Assembly: GCF_900100375.1 (NCBI RefSeq)
Contig: NZ_FNEZ01000001.1
Span: 860,394-924,393, forward strand
Direction of reading: 5' to 3'
From: Flavobacterium noncentrifugens
GTDB taxonomy: Bacteria > Bacteroidota > Bacteroidia > Flavobacteriales > Flavobacteriaceae
Length of the DNA: 64,000 nucleotides
Shown here: positions 33,808 through 43,346 of the stretch, one piece after another
How positions within the stretch are numbered: the first letter of the stretch is position 1
How the letters are laid out: each line of letters starts with the position of its first letter
Notes under the pieces: generated by a model
Told to the model about the DNA's origin: nothing
The model's database searches: none
What the model saw: only the letters and a program-made list of their open reading frames with translations
Program-made: the position numbers and the translations under genes

Positions 33808-34521
33808 ATGATTGAGAAAATTAACTTAGAACACATTTTGTTCCTCGACATCGAAACTGTTCCGATGGTGGAAAATTTCAATGCGCTCGACGCCGACATG
33901 CAGCAGCTTTGGGAACTCAAAACCCAATACCAAAGACGCGACGAATACACGCCTGAAGACTTTTATGACCGTGCTGGAATCTGGGCAGAATTTGGAAAAA
34001 TCGTCTGCATTTCCGTAGGTTATTTTGTCCTCAAAGGCGACATCCGGAATTTTCGCGTGACCTCATTTTTTGGAGAAGAAGCAAAGATCTTAAAGGATTT
34101 CAACAACCTGCTGAACAACCACTTTAACCAGCCACAGCATTTGCTTTGCGGACATAATGCAAAAGAATTCGACATTCCGTTTATCGCCAGGAGAATGATC
34201 ATCAACCAAATTCCGATTCCAAACAAACTTAATTTATTCGGAAAAAAACCATGGGAAATTCCGCATCTCGATACCCTGGAATTGTGGAAATTTGGCGATT
34301 ACAAACATTTTACGTCTTTAAAACTGCTGACAAAAATCTTAGGGATTCCATCTCCAAAAGGCGACATCGACGGCAGCCAGGTTGGCCACGTTTTTTATGT
34401 TGAAAAAGACATCGACCGCATTGTAACCTATTGTGAAAAAGACACGATTGCCGTTGCCCAGATTTTCTTGCGTTTGCGGCGTGAAGATTTGCTGGTTGAT
34501 GATGAGATTTTGCATGTGTAA
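33808..34521 (+). CDS. 3'-5' exonuclease, DEDD family
   Basis: 237 residues. Resembles the predicted PolB-type 3'-5' exonuclease family. Acidic motifs: ExoI LFLDIETVPMV (D, E), ExoII CGHNAKEFDIPFIARRM (D) and ExoIII VTYCEKDTIAVAQIFLRL (D), a DEDD-type set. No polymerase domain is attached. It would trim DNA or RNA 3' ends in the cytoplasm. Starts 31 bp after the serine hydrolase gene. Confidence 0.88.
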   Translation: MIEKINLEHILFLDIETVPMVENFNALDADMQQLWELKTQYQRRDEYTPEDFYDRAGIWAEFGKIVCISVGYFVLKGDIRNFRVTSFFGEEAKILKDFNNLLNNHFNQPQHLLCGHNAKEFDIPFIARRMIINQIPIPNKLNLFGKKPWEIPHLDTLELWKFGDYKHFTSLKLLTKILGIPSPKGDIDGSQVGHVFYVEKDIDRIVTYCEKDTIAVAQIFLRLRREDLLVDDEILHV

Positions 34522-34538
34522 ATCGGCGAAGCAACGCA

Positions 34539-34570
34539 ACTTTCGACTGTCGGCTTTCCAACTTTCGACT
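34539..34570. repeat. ACTTTCGACT short repeat
   Basis: Two copies of ACTTTCGACT 22 bases apart, complement of the AGTCGAAAGT unit before hemH (22112-22142). Confidence 0.55.
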
Positions 34571-34600
34571 AAATAATCTACATTTACAAAAAAACAGATT

Positions 34601-36040
34601 ATGGTTTTAAGCAGGTTCTGGCTGGTGATTTTCATTTCTTCGATTGTATTTGTGGTCGTGAGCTTATTCACAGGAAACAATTATTCAGTCGATTTTATAT
34701 TGAATGGAAAAAAGGATGATCCGGTTTTGATTTCCGAAAAATATAAAGAACAGTTGCCTGAGTTTATCCGCGACAGCATTGAAAAAGCGCCTGAACAAAC
34801 GATCGTCATTAATAAAGTTGAATCGAATGCCGACACGACTTACATCTTCAAAAACAAAACGGTAAAAATCTACAGCGGCGTACAAAAAACCGACGGGCTT
34901 TTGCCAACGTGTAAAAATACACTGCTTGATCTGATCCTTCCACTGATCGCTTACCTTGCTTTTTTCTGCGGACTCATGCAATTGCTGATCGATTCCGGAG
35001 CTTCTGAGAAACTCGCTAAAAAACTGAGTCCGGTGTTTGTAAAAGTGTTCCCGACAGTTCCAAAAAACCACGAATCGATCTCCTACATGACGTTGAATTT
35101 TGCAGCAAACTTCCTCGGTTTGGATTCCGCAGCAACACCATTCGGACTAAAAGCGATGCAGAGTTTGCAGGAATTGAATCCCGATAAAGACCGCGCCAGC
35201 GACGCTCAAATCATGTTTATGTGTTTGCATGCGGCCGGACTGACGTTGATCCCGACTTCCATCATCGGATACCGCGCTGCTGAAAATGCGAGCAATCCTG
35301 CCGATGTGATGTTGCCGTGCATCATTACCTCTTTCGTTGGAACCATTGCGGCATTTCTGGTCATCGGAATCAGGCAGAAAATCAACTTTAAAAGTGCTTC
35401 GCTTGTGGTCACTTTAATGACTTTGATTGCCGCGATTGCCGGGTTGATGCTATACATCGGACGAATGGATTTGGTAGAGAAAAATTTGTTTACCGGAAAT
35501 CTTTCGGGATTGATGCTCGTTGGGATTATTGCATTTACGCTGGTTTTTTCCTTTATCCACGAAAAGAAATTTACAGAACTGAATACGACGATTTTCGATT
35601 CTTTCGTGACGGGCGCCAACAACGGACTGAAAACCGGTGTAACGATTTTTCCTTATGTTCTGGGAATGCTGGTCGCGATTTCATTTTTCAGGAACAGCGG
35701 TTTGTTTGAAATTATCAGCAACGGAATTTCGTTTGTATTTTCACACATCGGCGTAAGCAAAGAAATTACCGATTCGTTGCCTGTTGCGATGCTTAGGCCT
35801 TTTAGCTCTGGCGGGTCACGCGGATTTATGATTGATTCGATGCGCACTTTCGGGCCGGATTCTTTCACCGGAAGGCTGAGCTGTATTTTTCAGTGCAGTG
35901 CCGAAACCACTTTTTATGTGATCGCCGTTTATTTTGGATCGATCAAAGTGAAGAATACGAGATATACACTGGGATCGATGCTTTTGGTCGATCTGATATG
36001 TGTGGTTACAGCAATTTTCGTCGCAAGCTGGTTTTTCTAA
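34601..36040 (+). CDS. Nucleoside-recognition (SpmA/SpmB-like) membrane protein
   Basis: 479 residues with about ten transmembrane helices. Two Gate/nucleoside-recognition modules in one chain: the first around ~115-290 (PLIAYLAFFCGLMQLL, TLNFAANFLGLDSAATPFGLKAM), the second in the C-terminal half (FPYVLGMLVAISFFRNSGLFE, MLRPFSSGGSRGFMIDSM). In Bacillus these are two proteins, SpmA and SpmB; non-sporulating bacteria often carry the fused form. Residues ~25-110 are an extra extracytoplasmic insert. Transport role inferred, substrate unknown. Confidence 0.85.
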   Translation: MVLSRFWLVIFISSIVFVVVSLFTGNNYSVDFILNGKKDDPVLISEKYKEQLPEFIRDSIEKAPEQTIVINKVESNADTTYIFKNKTVKIYSGVQKTDGLLPTCKNTLLDLILPLIAYLAFFCGLMQLLIDSGASEKLAKKLSPVFVKVFPTVPKNHESISYMTLNFAANFLGLDSAATPFGLKAMQSLQELNPDKDRASDAQIMFMCLHAAGLTLIPTSIIGYRAAENASNPADVMLPCIITSFVGTIAAFLVIGIRQKINFKSASLVVTLMTLIAAIAGLMLYIGRMDLVEKNLFTGNLSGLMLVGIIAFTLVFSFIHEKKFTELNTTIFDSFVTGANNGLKTGVTIFPYVLGMLVAISFFRNSGLFEIISNGISFVFSHIGVSKEITDSLPVAMLRPFSSGGSRGFMIDSMRTFGPDSFTGRLSCIFQCSAETTFYVIAVYFGSIKVKNTRYTLGSMLLVDLICVVTAIFVASWFF

Positions 36041-36057
36041 TCCATAAAATATAAAAA

Positions 36058-36507
36058 ATGACAAATATTTTTGATAAACAGGATAACGAAAGTTTACTAA
36101 AAAGGTTGCAGCAACTTCATCCCGAATCTCAACCGCTTTGGGGAAAAATGACCGTTTCACAAATGGTTTTGCACTGCCAGAAACCGATTGATGTAGCGCT
36201 CGGAAAACTGATTCTCAAAGGCGGGTTGTTGGGATTTCTTTTCGGGAAAATTGCCAAGAACAGTTTTATCAAGAACCTGGGCTTTAGCAAAAATTCGCCA
36301 ACGTTGACACAGTTTAAGATTTCCGGAAATCCGGACTTTGAAAAAGAAAGGCAAATTTTAATGGCCATGATTGCCAATTTTGAAACCGTCGGACCGAAAA
36401 TAATAGTCAATAAAGTACATCCTTTTTTTGGTGAAATGTCGGATGAAGAATGGGGAACATTGCATTATGTGCACCTCGACCACCATTTAAAGCAATTTGT
36501 GGTTTAG
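36058..36507 (+). CDS. DUF1569/DinB-like small protein
   Basis: 149 residues. Four-helix DinB/YfiT-like pattern with conserved His: MTVSQMVLHCQKPIDVALG early and LHYVHLDHHLKQFVV at the end, which together could bind a metal ion. Begins 17 bp after the SpmA/B-like gene and ends before a long hairpin. Enzyme function not known. Confidence 0.75.
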   Translation: MTNIFDKQDNESLLKRLQQLHPESQPLWGKMTVSQMVLHCQKPIDVALGKLILKGGLLGFLFGKIAKNSFIKNLGFSKNSPTLTQFKISGNPDFEKERQILMAMIANFETVGPKIIVNKVHPFFGEMSDEEWGTLHYVHLDHHLKQFVV

Positions 36508-36525
36508 TTTTGCATATAAAATAAA

Positions 36526-36573
36526 TGGCCACTAATTCACGAATATTTAAAATTATTCGTGAATTAGTGGCCA
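36526..36573. terminator. 20-bp perfect hairpin between convergent genes
   Basis: TGGCCACTAATTCACGAATA and its exact complement flank an 8-base loop. It separates the DUF1569 gene and scoB and probably terminates both. The arms also match the GCCACGAATT repeats at 4571 and ~38961, so it may be a repeat recruited as a terminator. Confidence 0.8.
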
Positions 36574-36591
36574 AAATATTTATAGTAAATA

Positions 36592-37251
36592 TTAGCCAAT
36601 CTGCATTTCCGGAATGTCGCCTTCAATGATCAAATCGGCTTCAGTCGAAGCGATAATGTGTTCAACGGTTACGCCCGGAGCACGTTCTAAAAGCTTAAAG
36701 CCTTTTGGCGTGATTTCTAAAACAGCAAGCTCGGTAACGACTTTCTTCACACAGCCTACGCCAGTTAACGGAAGCGTACATCTTTTCAGGATTTTAGATT
36801 CCCCGGCTTTGTTGACGTGCATCATCGCGACGATGATATTTTCTGCAGATGCGACCAAATCCATTGCGCCGCCCATACCTTTGACCATTTTTCCGGGAAT
36901 TTTCCAATTGGCAATGTCGCCGTTTTCAGCGACTTCCATCGCACCTAAAATAGTCAAATCCACATGCTGTCCGCGAATCATCCCGAAGCTCGTCGCCGAA
37001 TCGAAAAAAGAAGCGCCTTTTAGCGTTGTTATGGTTTGTTTTCCGGCATTGATGATATCGGCATCTTCTTCGCCTTCAAACGGAAATGGGCCCATTCCGA
37101 GCACGCCATTTTCACTTTGGAATTCTACCGCAATATCTTTTCGGACATAATTGGCCACTAAAGTTGGAATGCCAATGCCAAGATTGACGAAGTAATTGTG
37201 TTTCACTTCTTTTGCAATTCTTTGTGCGATTTCTTCTTTATTTAGCGCCAT
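36592..37251 (-). CDS. scoB: 3-oxoacid CoA-transferase subunit B
   Basis: 219 residues from ATG 37251 (MALNKEEIAQRIAKEVKHN). Beta subunit of succinyl-CoA:3-ketoacid CoA-transferase, which activates acetoacetate. Signatures: YFVNLGIGIPTLVANYV, SENGVLGMGPFPFEGEED with the catalytic Glu, and AMEVAENGDIANWKIPGK. The partner scoA is at 38243, but a lipoprotein gene lies between them. Confidence 0.95.
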   Translation of the reverse strand: MALNKEEIAQRIAKEVKHNYFVNLGIGIPTLVANYVRKDIAVEFQSENGVLGMGPFPFEGEEDADIINAGKQTITTLKGASFFDSATSFGMIRGQHVDLTILGAMEVAENGDIANWKIPGKMVKGMGGAMDLVASAENIIVAMMHVNKAGESKILKRCTLPLTGVGCVKKVVTELAVLEITPKGFKLLERAPGVTVEHIIASTEADLIIEGDIPEMQIG

Positions 37252-37283
37252 AAAAATATGTTTAAAGTTTATAAACTTCAGAT

Positions 37284-38225
37284 TTAGATTGAAAAGGATA
37301 ATGGGACAGACCATGCTGTTGGTGCTCCGCTTGAGCAGATTGCCCTGACATAGAATTGGTAGGTAGCGTTTTTTTGAAGAATCACGACCGGTGTGCCTGA
37401 GGTATCAATGGTTGATGTTGCGACGATACTTCCGCCTCTGACTACTTTGTATTCGAAATTCACTTCACCATTATAGTGCCAACCAAAATTCACTGCCAAT
37501 TGTGTTGCATTGAATGAATTTGTAGCATAAGTTAAATTTGTTGGAACGCTGCATAAATTTTGATTGGTTGCCGAAAAATAGCTGTACGGCCCAACCCATG
37601 AACTCCAAGTATTCGTTGTATTGCAAAAAGCCCTGACATAAAAGTCATAAGTTGTGTTTGCTGCCATTTGCATTGCTCCATAATAAGCAGTATTTGAGAC
37701 AACTATTGTTCCGGCGCCAAGCGAAAACCCTTGCGTTCCGTATTGAACTTCGTAGCGCGATGCAGACGATGTAGCACTCCAGTCAAATTCAAATCCGAAA
37801 TTGCTTAAACCAGCCTTTAAATCATACGGTTCCGGACAAAAATCTGTTATGGTGACACTTTTTGGAGTAGTCCATGTGCTTCTGCTGTTGTCTGAGCAAA
37901 CTGCTCTTGCGTAAAAAAGGTACACATCTCCGGGATTAAGGCCTAAATCGTAAAGCGCCTTGGTTTTGGTTAATGTGGTCATTTGTTCTTTCTGGCCAAA
38001 TTCGGGATTGTTGTCGCTTCCTGCCATTAGGTAAGAAACTTCATAATATAAAGGACTTGAGTCAGTGGTAATCGTAAAAGTTATGTTGCCGGCTTGCTGT
38101 ATTGCGGTAAGATCCCTTACAGATGCACACGGATTTGTTGCTGCAACTTCTGTAACAGCATCGCTGCTTGAACAGGCATTAAAAAGGAAAGCAATAAATA
38201 ATACTTGAAGTGACGTTGTTTTCAT
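37284..38225 (-). CDS. Lipoprotein with three fibronectin-III-like repeats
   Basis: 313 residues. Lipobox FLFNACSSS (Cys at 18). Three ~90-residue repeats, each ending in a motif of the form YxFYVRAxCS with WSxPxSxxI (for example VYLFYARAVCSDNSRSTW and YQFYVRAICSSGAPTAWS), typical of FN3 domains in flavobacterial surface proteins. Likely surface or periplasmic adhesin-like. It is inserted between scoA (17 bp) and scoB (33 bp) on the same strand, an odd place for an envelope protein. Confidence 0.8.
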   Translation of the reverse strand: MKTTSLQVLFIAFLFNACSSSDAVTEVAATNPCASVRDLTAIQQAGNITFTITTDSSPLYYEVSYLMAGSDNNPEFGQKEQMTTLTKTKALYDLGLNPGDVYLFYARAVCSDNSRSTWTTPKSVTITDFCPEPYDLKAGLSNFGFEFDWSATSSASRYEVQYGTQGFSLGAGTIVVSNTAYYGAMQMAANTTYDFYVRAFCNTTNTWSSWVGPYSYFSATNQNLCSVPTNLTYATNSFNATQLAVNFGWHYNGEVNFEYKVVRGGSIVATSTIDTSGTPVVILQKNATYQFYVRAICSSGAPTAWSVPLSFSI

Positions 38226-38242
38226 AAAAAGAAATAAAATAT

Positions 38243-38947
38243 TTAAGATTGTTTTTTTCTGACGGTTCGTTGTTCGATCCTTTTTTCATAATGTTCACCC
38301 TGGAAGATCCTTTTGACAAAAATTCCGGGAATGTGGATTTGGTTCGGATCTAAAGTTCCGGCTTCTACGAGTTCTTCAACTTCGGCGATCGTGATTTTCG
38401 CGGCACCGGCCATGCAGGAATTGAAATTCCGGGCAGTTCCTTTGAAGATTAAATTTCCGGCGGTGTCGCCTTTCCAGGCTTTAACGATCGCGAAATCGGC
38501 TTTGTAAGCTTCTTCCATCACGTGCATTTTGCCGTTGAATTCGCGGGCTTCTTTGCCTTCGGCGACTTCTGTTCCGTAGCCTGCGGGTGTGTAGAAAGCG
38601 GGGATTCCGGCTTGTGCGGCCCGGCATTTTTCGGCTAGTGTTCCTTGCGGCGTGAGTTCAACTTCGAGTTCGCCTGAAAGCATCTGGCGTTCAAATTCAG
38701 CATTTTCGCCGACATAGGAAGAAATCATTTTCTTGATTTGTCGTTTTTGCAACAACAAACCAAGTCCAAAATCGTCAACGCCGGCATTGTTTGAGATGCA
38801 GGTTAAATCTTTGACATCTTTTTTGACGAGTTCGGCGATGCTGTTTTCGGGGATTCCGCAAAGGCCGAAACCACCAACCATGATGGTTTGCCCGTTTTCA
38901 ATTCCCTGAAGTGCTTCCTGTACAGAGTTTACTTTTTTGTTGATCAT
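38243..38947 (-). CDS. scoA: 3-oxoacid CoA-transferase subunit A
   Basis: 234 residues. Alpha subunit of the CoA-transferase: [19 protein letters not shown] (CoA-binding glycine loop), [36 protein letters not shown], and [31 protein letters not shown]. Together with scoB it would use acetoacetate or related keto acids as carbon source. Confidence 0.95.
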   Translation of the reverse strand: MINKKVNSVQEALQGIENGQTIMVGGFGLCGIPENSIAELVKKDVKDLTCISNNAGVDDFGLGLLLQKRQIKKMISSYVGENAEFERQMLSGELEVELTPQGTLAEKCRAAQAGIPAFYTPAGYGTEVAEGKEAREFNGKMHVMEEAYKADFAIVKAWKGDTAGNLIFKGTARNFNSCMAGAAKITIAEVEELVEAGTLDPNQIHIPGIFVKRIFQGEHYEKRIEQRTVRKKQS

Positions 38948-38996
38948 GTCGTTAGTTTTTTTGCCACGAATAACGCTGTTGATTGCGTGGATGTTT

Positions 38997-39069
38997 TAGC
39001 CCCGATAGCAGCCGGTATCCTTTGTGAGGTACGAACAAAGATAAAGGCGAATAGCGGGAAATAGCTCCT
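38997..39069 (-). repeat. Interspersed element, copy A of 5
   Basis: 73 bp. Read on the minus strand: AGGAGCTATTTCCCGCTATT, core TTTATCTTTGTTCG, end CCGGCTGCTATCGGGGCTA. Downstream of the pbp1A terminator, same orientation as pbp1A. 70% or more identical by eye to copies B and C. Confidence 0.85.
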
Positions 39070-39073
39070 AATA

Positions 39074-39112
39074 AAAACCATGAAGCAATTGAGATCATCG
39101 CTTCATGGTTTT
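39074..39112 (-). terminator. pbp1A terminator
   Basis: A 13-bp perfect stem (AAAACCATGAAGC with GCTTCATGGTTTT) directly after the stop, then TTATT on the minus strand. Confidence 0.85.
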
Positions 39113-39115
39113 AAT

Positions 39116-41410
39116 TTATAATGAAAATTCGTCCGTGTCCTGCTCAAATTCAGTCGCCGTAGTGTCTTTTACCGGAACCCAGCAATCCACTTTGATTGAA
39201 AGGTTTTTAGGGCGGTCGAAATCTTTTTTGGAGATGTTCAAATCCTTATCGGCATAACATTTTTTCATAAAAATTCCCCAGATCGGCAAAGCTGCAGTTG
39301 CGCCCTGGCCATAAGTAATTCCCCGGAAATGCGCCGAACGGTCTTCGCAGCCCACCCAGATTCCGGTGCATAAATTCGGCACCATGCCCATAAACCAACC
39401 GTCGGATTGTTTTTGTGAAGTTCCGGTTTTACCGGCAATTGGGTTAGTGAACATGTATGGATAACCAGTGACGCGGTTGTAACCATTTCCGCCGCCTTGT
39501 GTGCGCAAACGCGCGCCTGAGCCGCTTTCGGTAACGCCTTCAAGCAGTTTTATGACTGCGAAAGCGATGTCTTTATTGAGAACATCGTGCGATTCCGGAA
39601 CTGGCTCGTAAATCACAACACCATTTTTATCTTCAATCCTAGTAATGAACTGCGGTTTGATGTAAACGCCTTCATTTGCAAACGTGCTATATGCAGCAAC
39701 CATGTCCTGAACTGTAATTTCTACAGCTCCAAGCGCGATGGATGGCTGCGCTGGAATGTCTGAATTGACACCGAGTTTGTGCGTTAATTCGACCACCGCT
39801 TCGGGGCCGACTTTGTCAATCAACTTTGCAGAAACCGTATTGATTGAAAGGGCAAGCGCTTTTTTTAAAGTCACCATGCCGCGGTATTCGCCATTTGAAT
39901 TGCTTGGCGTCCAGGATTCTGTCACGTTGTGGCGCCCTTTTGGGATCGTGAACGGCGAATCGATAATCGAATCACACGGAGACATATTTAACTGTTCAAT
40001 CGCAGTTGCGTAAACGAACGGTTTGAAAGTCGAACCCACCTGTCGCGCGCCTTGCCCAACGTGGTCGTATTGGAAGTATTTGTAGTTAATTCCGCCCACC
40101 CACGCTTTTACGTGCCCGGTTTGCGGCTCCATCGCCATTAAACCTGATTGTAAGAAACTTTTGTAATAACGGATTGAATCTGTTGGCGTTAATATGGTGT
40201 CGCGTTCGCCTTTCCAGGTAAACACTTTCATTTTGGTTTTTACGCCGAATGATTTGATAATGTCGGATTCGCTTTTGTCCTGCGCGGCCATTTGCTTCCA
40301 ACGGTCGGACGTTTTCATCGCCTGCATCATCAGTTTTTGGGTTTCTGCATCGCTGAGTTTGATGAATGGCGCATTTTTATTGTCTTTCTGGTCGATCACA
40401 AATTCCTTTTGCAGGTTGGTTAAATGCTGCGTGACTGCATCTTCGGCATAGGTTTGCATGCGCGAATCAATGGTGACGTAAATTTTGAGTCCGTCTTTGT
40501 AAATGTCGAATTCTGAACCGTCGGATTTTTTATTTTCTTTTGTCCATCTTTTCATGAAATCACGTAAATATTCACGGAAATACGTCGCAATTCCTTCTTT
40601 ATGGCTTTCCGGCTGGAAGTGTAAAACGATGGGTTTTTTCTCGAGTTGCGCTTTCGCGGATTCTTCTAAGAAACCATTTTTGACCATTTGGCCCAATACT
40701 GTATTTCTTCTCAACGTTACTTTTTCGATTCTTTTGATCGGATTGAAAAGCGATGGATTTTTAAGCATCCCAACGAGCATTGCACCTTCATCGATCGTTA
40801 AATCGCGCGGTTCTTTTCCGAAATATACTTTTGATGCCGAACGTATCCCGACTGCCGTATTGACAAAATCGGCTTTGTTCAAATACATTGCAATGATTTC
40901 ATTTTTAGTGTATTGACGCTCAAGTCGGATGGCAATGATCCACTCTTTTGCTTTTTGGATGATCCGCAAAGGAAGAAATCTTGAACCTTCTCCGTGGAAT
41001 AACAATTTGGCCAATTGCTGTGTAAGCGTACTTGCACCGCCGCTGGTTCCGAAACTTAAAACCGCTCTCATTGTTCCGCGGCCGTCAATTCCCGAATGCT
41101 CGTAAAAACGCTCGTCTTCGGTGGCAACCAACGCATCGACAAGATGTTTCGGCAAATCGGCATATTTAATCGGCGTGCGGTTTTCATTGTAGAATTTCCC
41201 AATCGTTACGCCATCTGTAGAAATGACTTCAGTCGCTAAGTTCGAATCCGGGTTCTCTAGATCTTCAAACGAAGGCATCGACCCGAAAACGCCCCAGGAA
41301 GCAAGGATGAAAAACAAGGCAAGTCCGCCCAGCGTATAAAGGAAAATCTTCCAGAATTGCCACTTGTAATGATTGAAATCTTTTGTAGTGTTATTTTTTT
41401 TGGCAGCCAT
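39116..41410 (-). CDS. Penicillin-binding protein 1A (bifunctional)
   Basis: 764 residues. One N-terminal membrane anchor (IFLYTLGGLALFFILASWGVF), then GT51 glycosyltransferase (ATEDERFYEHSGID, STLTQQLAKLLF, KAKEWIIAIRLE, AMYLNKADF) and a transpeptidase: STFKPFVYATA (SxxK), SINTVSAKL (SxN), GKTGTSQKQSDGWF (KTG). Builds and cross-links peptidoglycan in the periplasm. Last gene of the ricT-gldH-pbp1A operon, six bases after gldH. Confidence 0.97.
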   Translation of the reverse strand: MAAKKNNTTKDFNHYKWQFWKIFLYTLGGLALFFILASWGVFGSMPSFEDLENPDSNLATEVISTDGVTIGKFYNENRTPIKYADLPKHLVDALVATEDERFYEHSGIDGRGTMRAVLSFGTSGGASTLTQQLAKLLFHGEGSRFLPLRIIQKAKEWIIAIRLERQYTKNEIIAMYLNKADFVNTAVGIRSASKVYFGKEPRDLTIDEGAMLVGMLKNPSLFNPIKRIEKVTLRRNTVLGQMVKNGFLEESAKAQLEKKPIVLHFQPESHKEGIATYFREYLRDFMKRWTKENKKSDGSEFDIYKDGLKIYVTIDSRMQTYAEDAVTQHLTNLQKEFVIDQKDNKNAPFIKLSDAETQKLMMQAMKTSDRWKQMAAQDKSESDIIKSFGVKTKMKVFTWKGERDTILTPTDSIRYYKSFLQSGLMAMEPQTGHVKAWVGGINYKYFQYDHVGQGARQVGSTFKPFVYATAIEQLNMSPCDSIIDSPFTIPKGRHNVTESWTPSNSNGEYRGMVTLKKALALSINTVSAKLIDKVGPEAVVELTHKLGVNSDIPAQPSIALGAVEITVQDMVAAYSTFANEGVYIKPQFITRIEDKNGVVIYEPVPESHDVLNKDIAFAVIKLLEGVTESGSGARLRTQGGGNGYNRVTGYPYMFTNPIAGKTGTSQKQSDGWFMGMVPNLCTGIWVGCEDRSAHFRGITYGQGATAALPIWGIFMKKCYADKDLNISKKDFDRPKNLSIKVDCWVPVKDTTATEFEQDTDEFSL

Positions 41411-41416
41411 AAAATC

Positions 41417-41899
41417 TTAATCTAATTTTTCTAATCTGAAACCTACTTCGGTAATTCCGTTGAGTTGCGGAACACCGGTTACTTTCCCGGTTTGCCTGTT
41501 CGCCTGACGGATGTGGACTTTATAAATCCCCGATTTAAATTGCATTCTTTTCTTAAAAACAAGTTTGCTTTCCTTGACATCTGTGAATCCGTTTCCGAGT
41601 AAATTCCCTTCGGCATCAGCCATTTGGTATTCGAGTGTATCGACTTTGGTAACGCCATCTGGCTGTTCCATCGAAACGATCACAAACAAATTGCTGAACG
41701 GATAATTGTCGTCGTCGCGGATGTTCAAAAACGCATTGTATTGCTTCGTGGTGTCGATTTTCGGCAGCTCAAAACTCACAATGCTGTCCTTGTTCCAGGA
41801 TTTTCCAACCGATTTGTATTCGTCAAAAACCCTTTTTTTATCGCATGAAACGAGTAAAACGGCTACAATAAAAAATAGCAGACTACTTTTTAGGTTCAT
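41417..41899 (-). CDS. gldH: Gliding motility lipoprotein GldH
   Basis: 160 residues. Lipobox AVLLVSCDKK (Cys ~19). Recognised as GldH by FDEYKSVGKSWNKDSIVSFEL, YNAFLNIRDDDNYPFSNLFVI, and the closing NGITEVGFRLEKLD. GldH is needed for gliding and chitin use in Flavobacterium johnsoniae and is placed in the cell envelope. Gene order with ricT and pbp1A is typical of the family. It overlaps ricT by 17 bp, so coupled translation is likely. Confidence 0.92.
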   Translation of the reverse strand: MNLKSSLLFFIVAVLLVSCDKKRVFDEYKSVGKSWNKDSIVSFELPKIDTTKQYNAFLNIRDDDNYPFSNLFVIVSMEQPDGVTKVDTLEYQMADAEGNLLGNGFTDVKESKLVFKKRMQFKSGIYKVHIRQANRQTGKVTGVPQLNGITEVGFRLEKLD

Positions 41900-43262
41900 C
41901 TTTCTTATTTGGAATTATCTTATTTCCGGCCGGTCTTGGGCCGTTGTTTGCCGGTTTCTGTTGGTTTTGATTGCCTTGCGGACGTTGCCCTTCGCGCGGT
42001 TTTTGTCCTTCTCTGGGCTTTTGCCCTGCAGGTCGCGGTCCTCTTTCCGGACGTGGCTGGTTTCCGGCGGGACGGTTTTCTTTTACCGCAGGCTTTATGA
42101 CTTCTGAACCTGGCGCTTTTTCGGCACCAACGGTTTGCTTTTTGTTCTTACTCGGGCGTTTCTTTTTCTTCGGTTGGTCAAAACGCGTCAAGCTTTCCTG
42201 GCCCATCGCATTGTTGAAGTCTTTTTCCGGAGCCGCCGCTTCTTCCACAGCATAATCTTCAAGTGAAGACACTTTGTTCTTTAGCTTGTTTTCAGCGACG
42301 ATTTCGCGAACCTGTTCGATTTTCAACACATGCCAGTTCGCATAATTATCAGTGTAGGCAAACCACATCAGCCCTTTAAAAATGTCCTGTTTCTGGCAAA
42401 CGGCCAACCCTTTTTCGGTCATGAGTTTGGTATCAAAATCGGGGAAATCTTTTAAAGCATCCATATACGTGTCGAGCTCATAATTGAGGCAGCACTTTAA
42501 TTTGCCGCATTGTCCGGCGAGTTTTTGTGGATTCAGTGACAACTGCTGGTAACGCGCTGCAGAAGTATTGACGCTTCTAAAATCGGTTAACCAGGTCGAA
42601 CAACAAAGCTCGCGTCCGCAAGATCCAATTCCGCCCAAGCGCGCCGCTTCCTGGCGAAAACCAACCTGCTTCATCTCAATCCTGGTGCTGAATTCCTTCG
42701 CAAAATCCTTGATCAGCAACCTGAAATCAATACGGTCGTTCGCCGTATAATAAAACGTAGCTTTCGATCCGTCGCCTTGGAATTCGATATCCGAAATCTT
42801 CATTTCGAGCTTGTGTCCAATCGCAAGTTCACGGGCGCGAACCTTCATCGGCTCTTCCTTATCGCGTGCATTCGACCAAATGTCGATATCTTTTTGTGAT
42901 GCTTTTCTGTAAATTTTCGGAACGTCGCTGCTTTTGTGGTTTGCTCCTTTTTTCTTCATCTGGATGCGCACGAGCTCACCCGTTAAAGTTACAATCCCGA
43001 TGTCGTGTCCCGGAGACGCTTCGGTCGCAATAATGTCGCCGATGCTTAAAGTCAGTTTCTCCGTATTTCTGTAAAATTCTTTCCGTCCGTTCTTGAAACG
43101 CACTTCAACGCAGTCAAAAGGCGCTTCACCATTGGGAAGGCTCATATTTGAAAGCCAGTCAAAGACCGTTAATTTATTGCAGCTGTCGGTGCCGCAAGTC
43201 CCATTATTTTTACAACCCTTTGGCGCTCCGCCATCTGAGGTTGAACAACTTGTACATGCCAT
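41883..43262 (-). CDS. ricT: RicT/PSP1-domain protein
   Basis: 459 residues. The PSP1 C-terminal domain is recognised by Cys-rich GGIGSCGRELCCSTWL and LAGQCGKLKCCLNYELDTY, with the N-terminal Cys-rich MACTSCSTSDGG and TCGTDSCNK. In Bacillus, RicT (YaaT) with partners affects RNA processing and binds iron-sulfur clusters; the same function is not proved here. The last ~100 residues are a Pro/Arg/Gln-rich repeat tail (GQKPREGQKPREGQR) that looks disordered. First gene of the gldH-pbp1A operon. Confidence 0.9.
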   Translation of the reverse strand: MACTSCSTSDGGAPKGCKNNGTCGTDSCNKLTVFDWLSNMSLPNGEAPFDCVEVRFKNGRKEFYRNTEKLTLSIGDIIATEASPGHDIGIVTLTGELVRIQMKKKGANHKSSDVPKIYRKASQKDIDIWSNARDKEEPMKVRARELAIGHKLEMKISDIEFQGDGSKATFYYTANDRIDFRLLIKDFAKEFSTRIEMKQVGFRQEAARLGGIGSCGRELCCSTWLTDFRSVNTSAARYQQLSLNPQKLAGQCGKLKCCLNYELDTYMDALKDFPDFDTKLMTEKGLAVCQKQDIFKGLMWFAYTDNYANWHVLKIEQVREIVAENKLKNKVSSLEDYAVEEAAAPEKDFNNAMGQESLTRFDQPKKKKRPSKNKKQTVGAEKAPGSEVIKPAVKENRPAGNQPRPERGPRPAGQKPREGQKPREGQRPQGNQNQQKPANNGPRPAGNKIIPNKKDEPKK

Positions 43263-43346
43263 GATATATGTAGTATTGCGACGCGCGCAATTTAAGTTCT
43301 TAAAACGTTTTGCGCGTAAAGATAGTATTTTTTAGTTGGAAAGTTT

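Noticed and set aside
38997..39069. Promoter within the interspersed element (TATCTTTG core)
   Set aside because: The core matches a -7 box in copies A-C, but no TTG is at -33 and no gene start follows in that direction.
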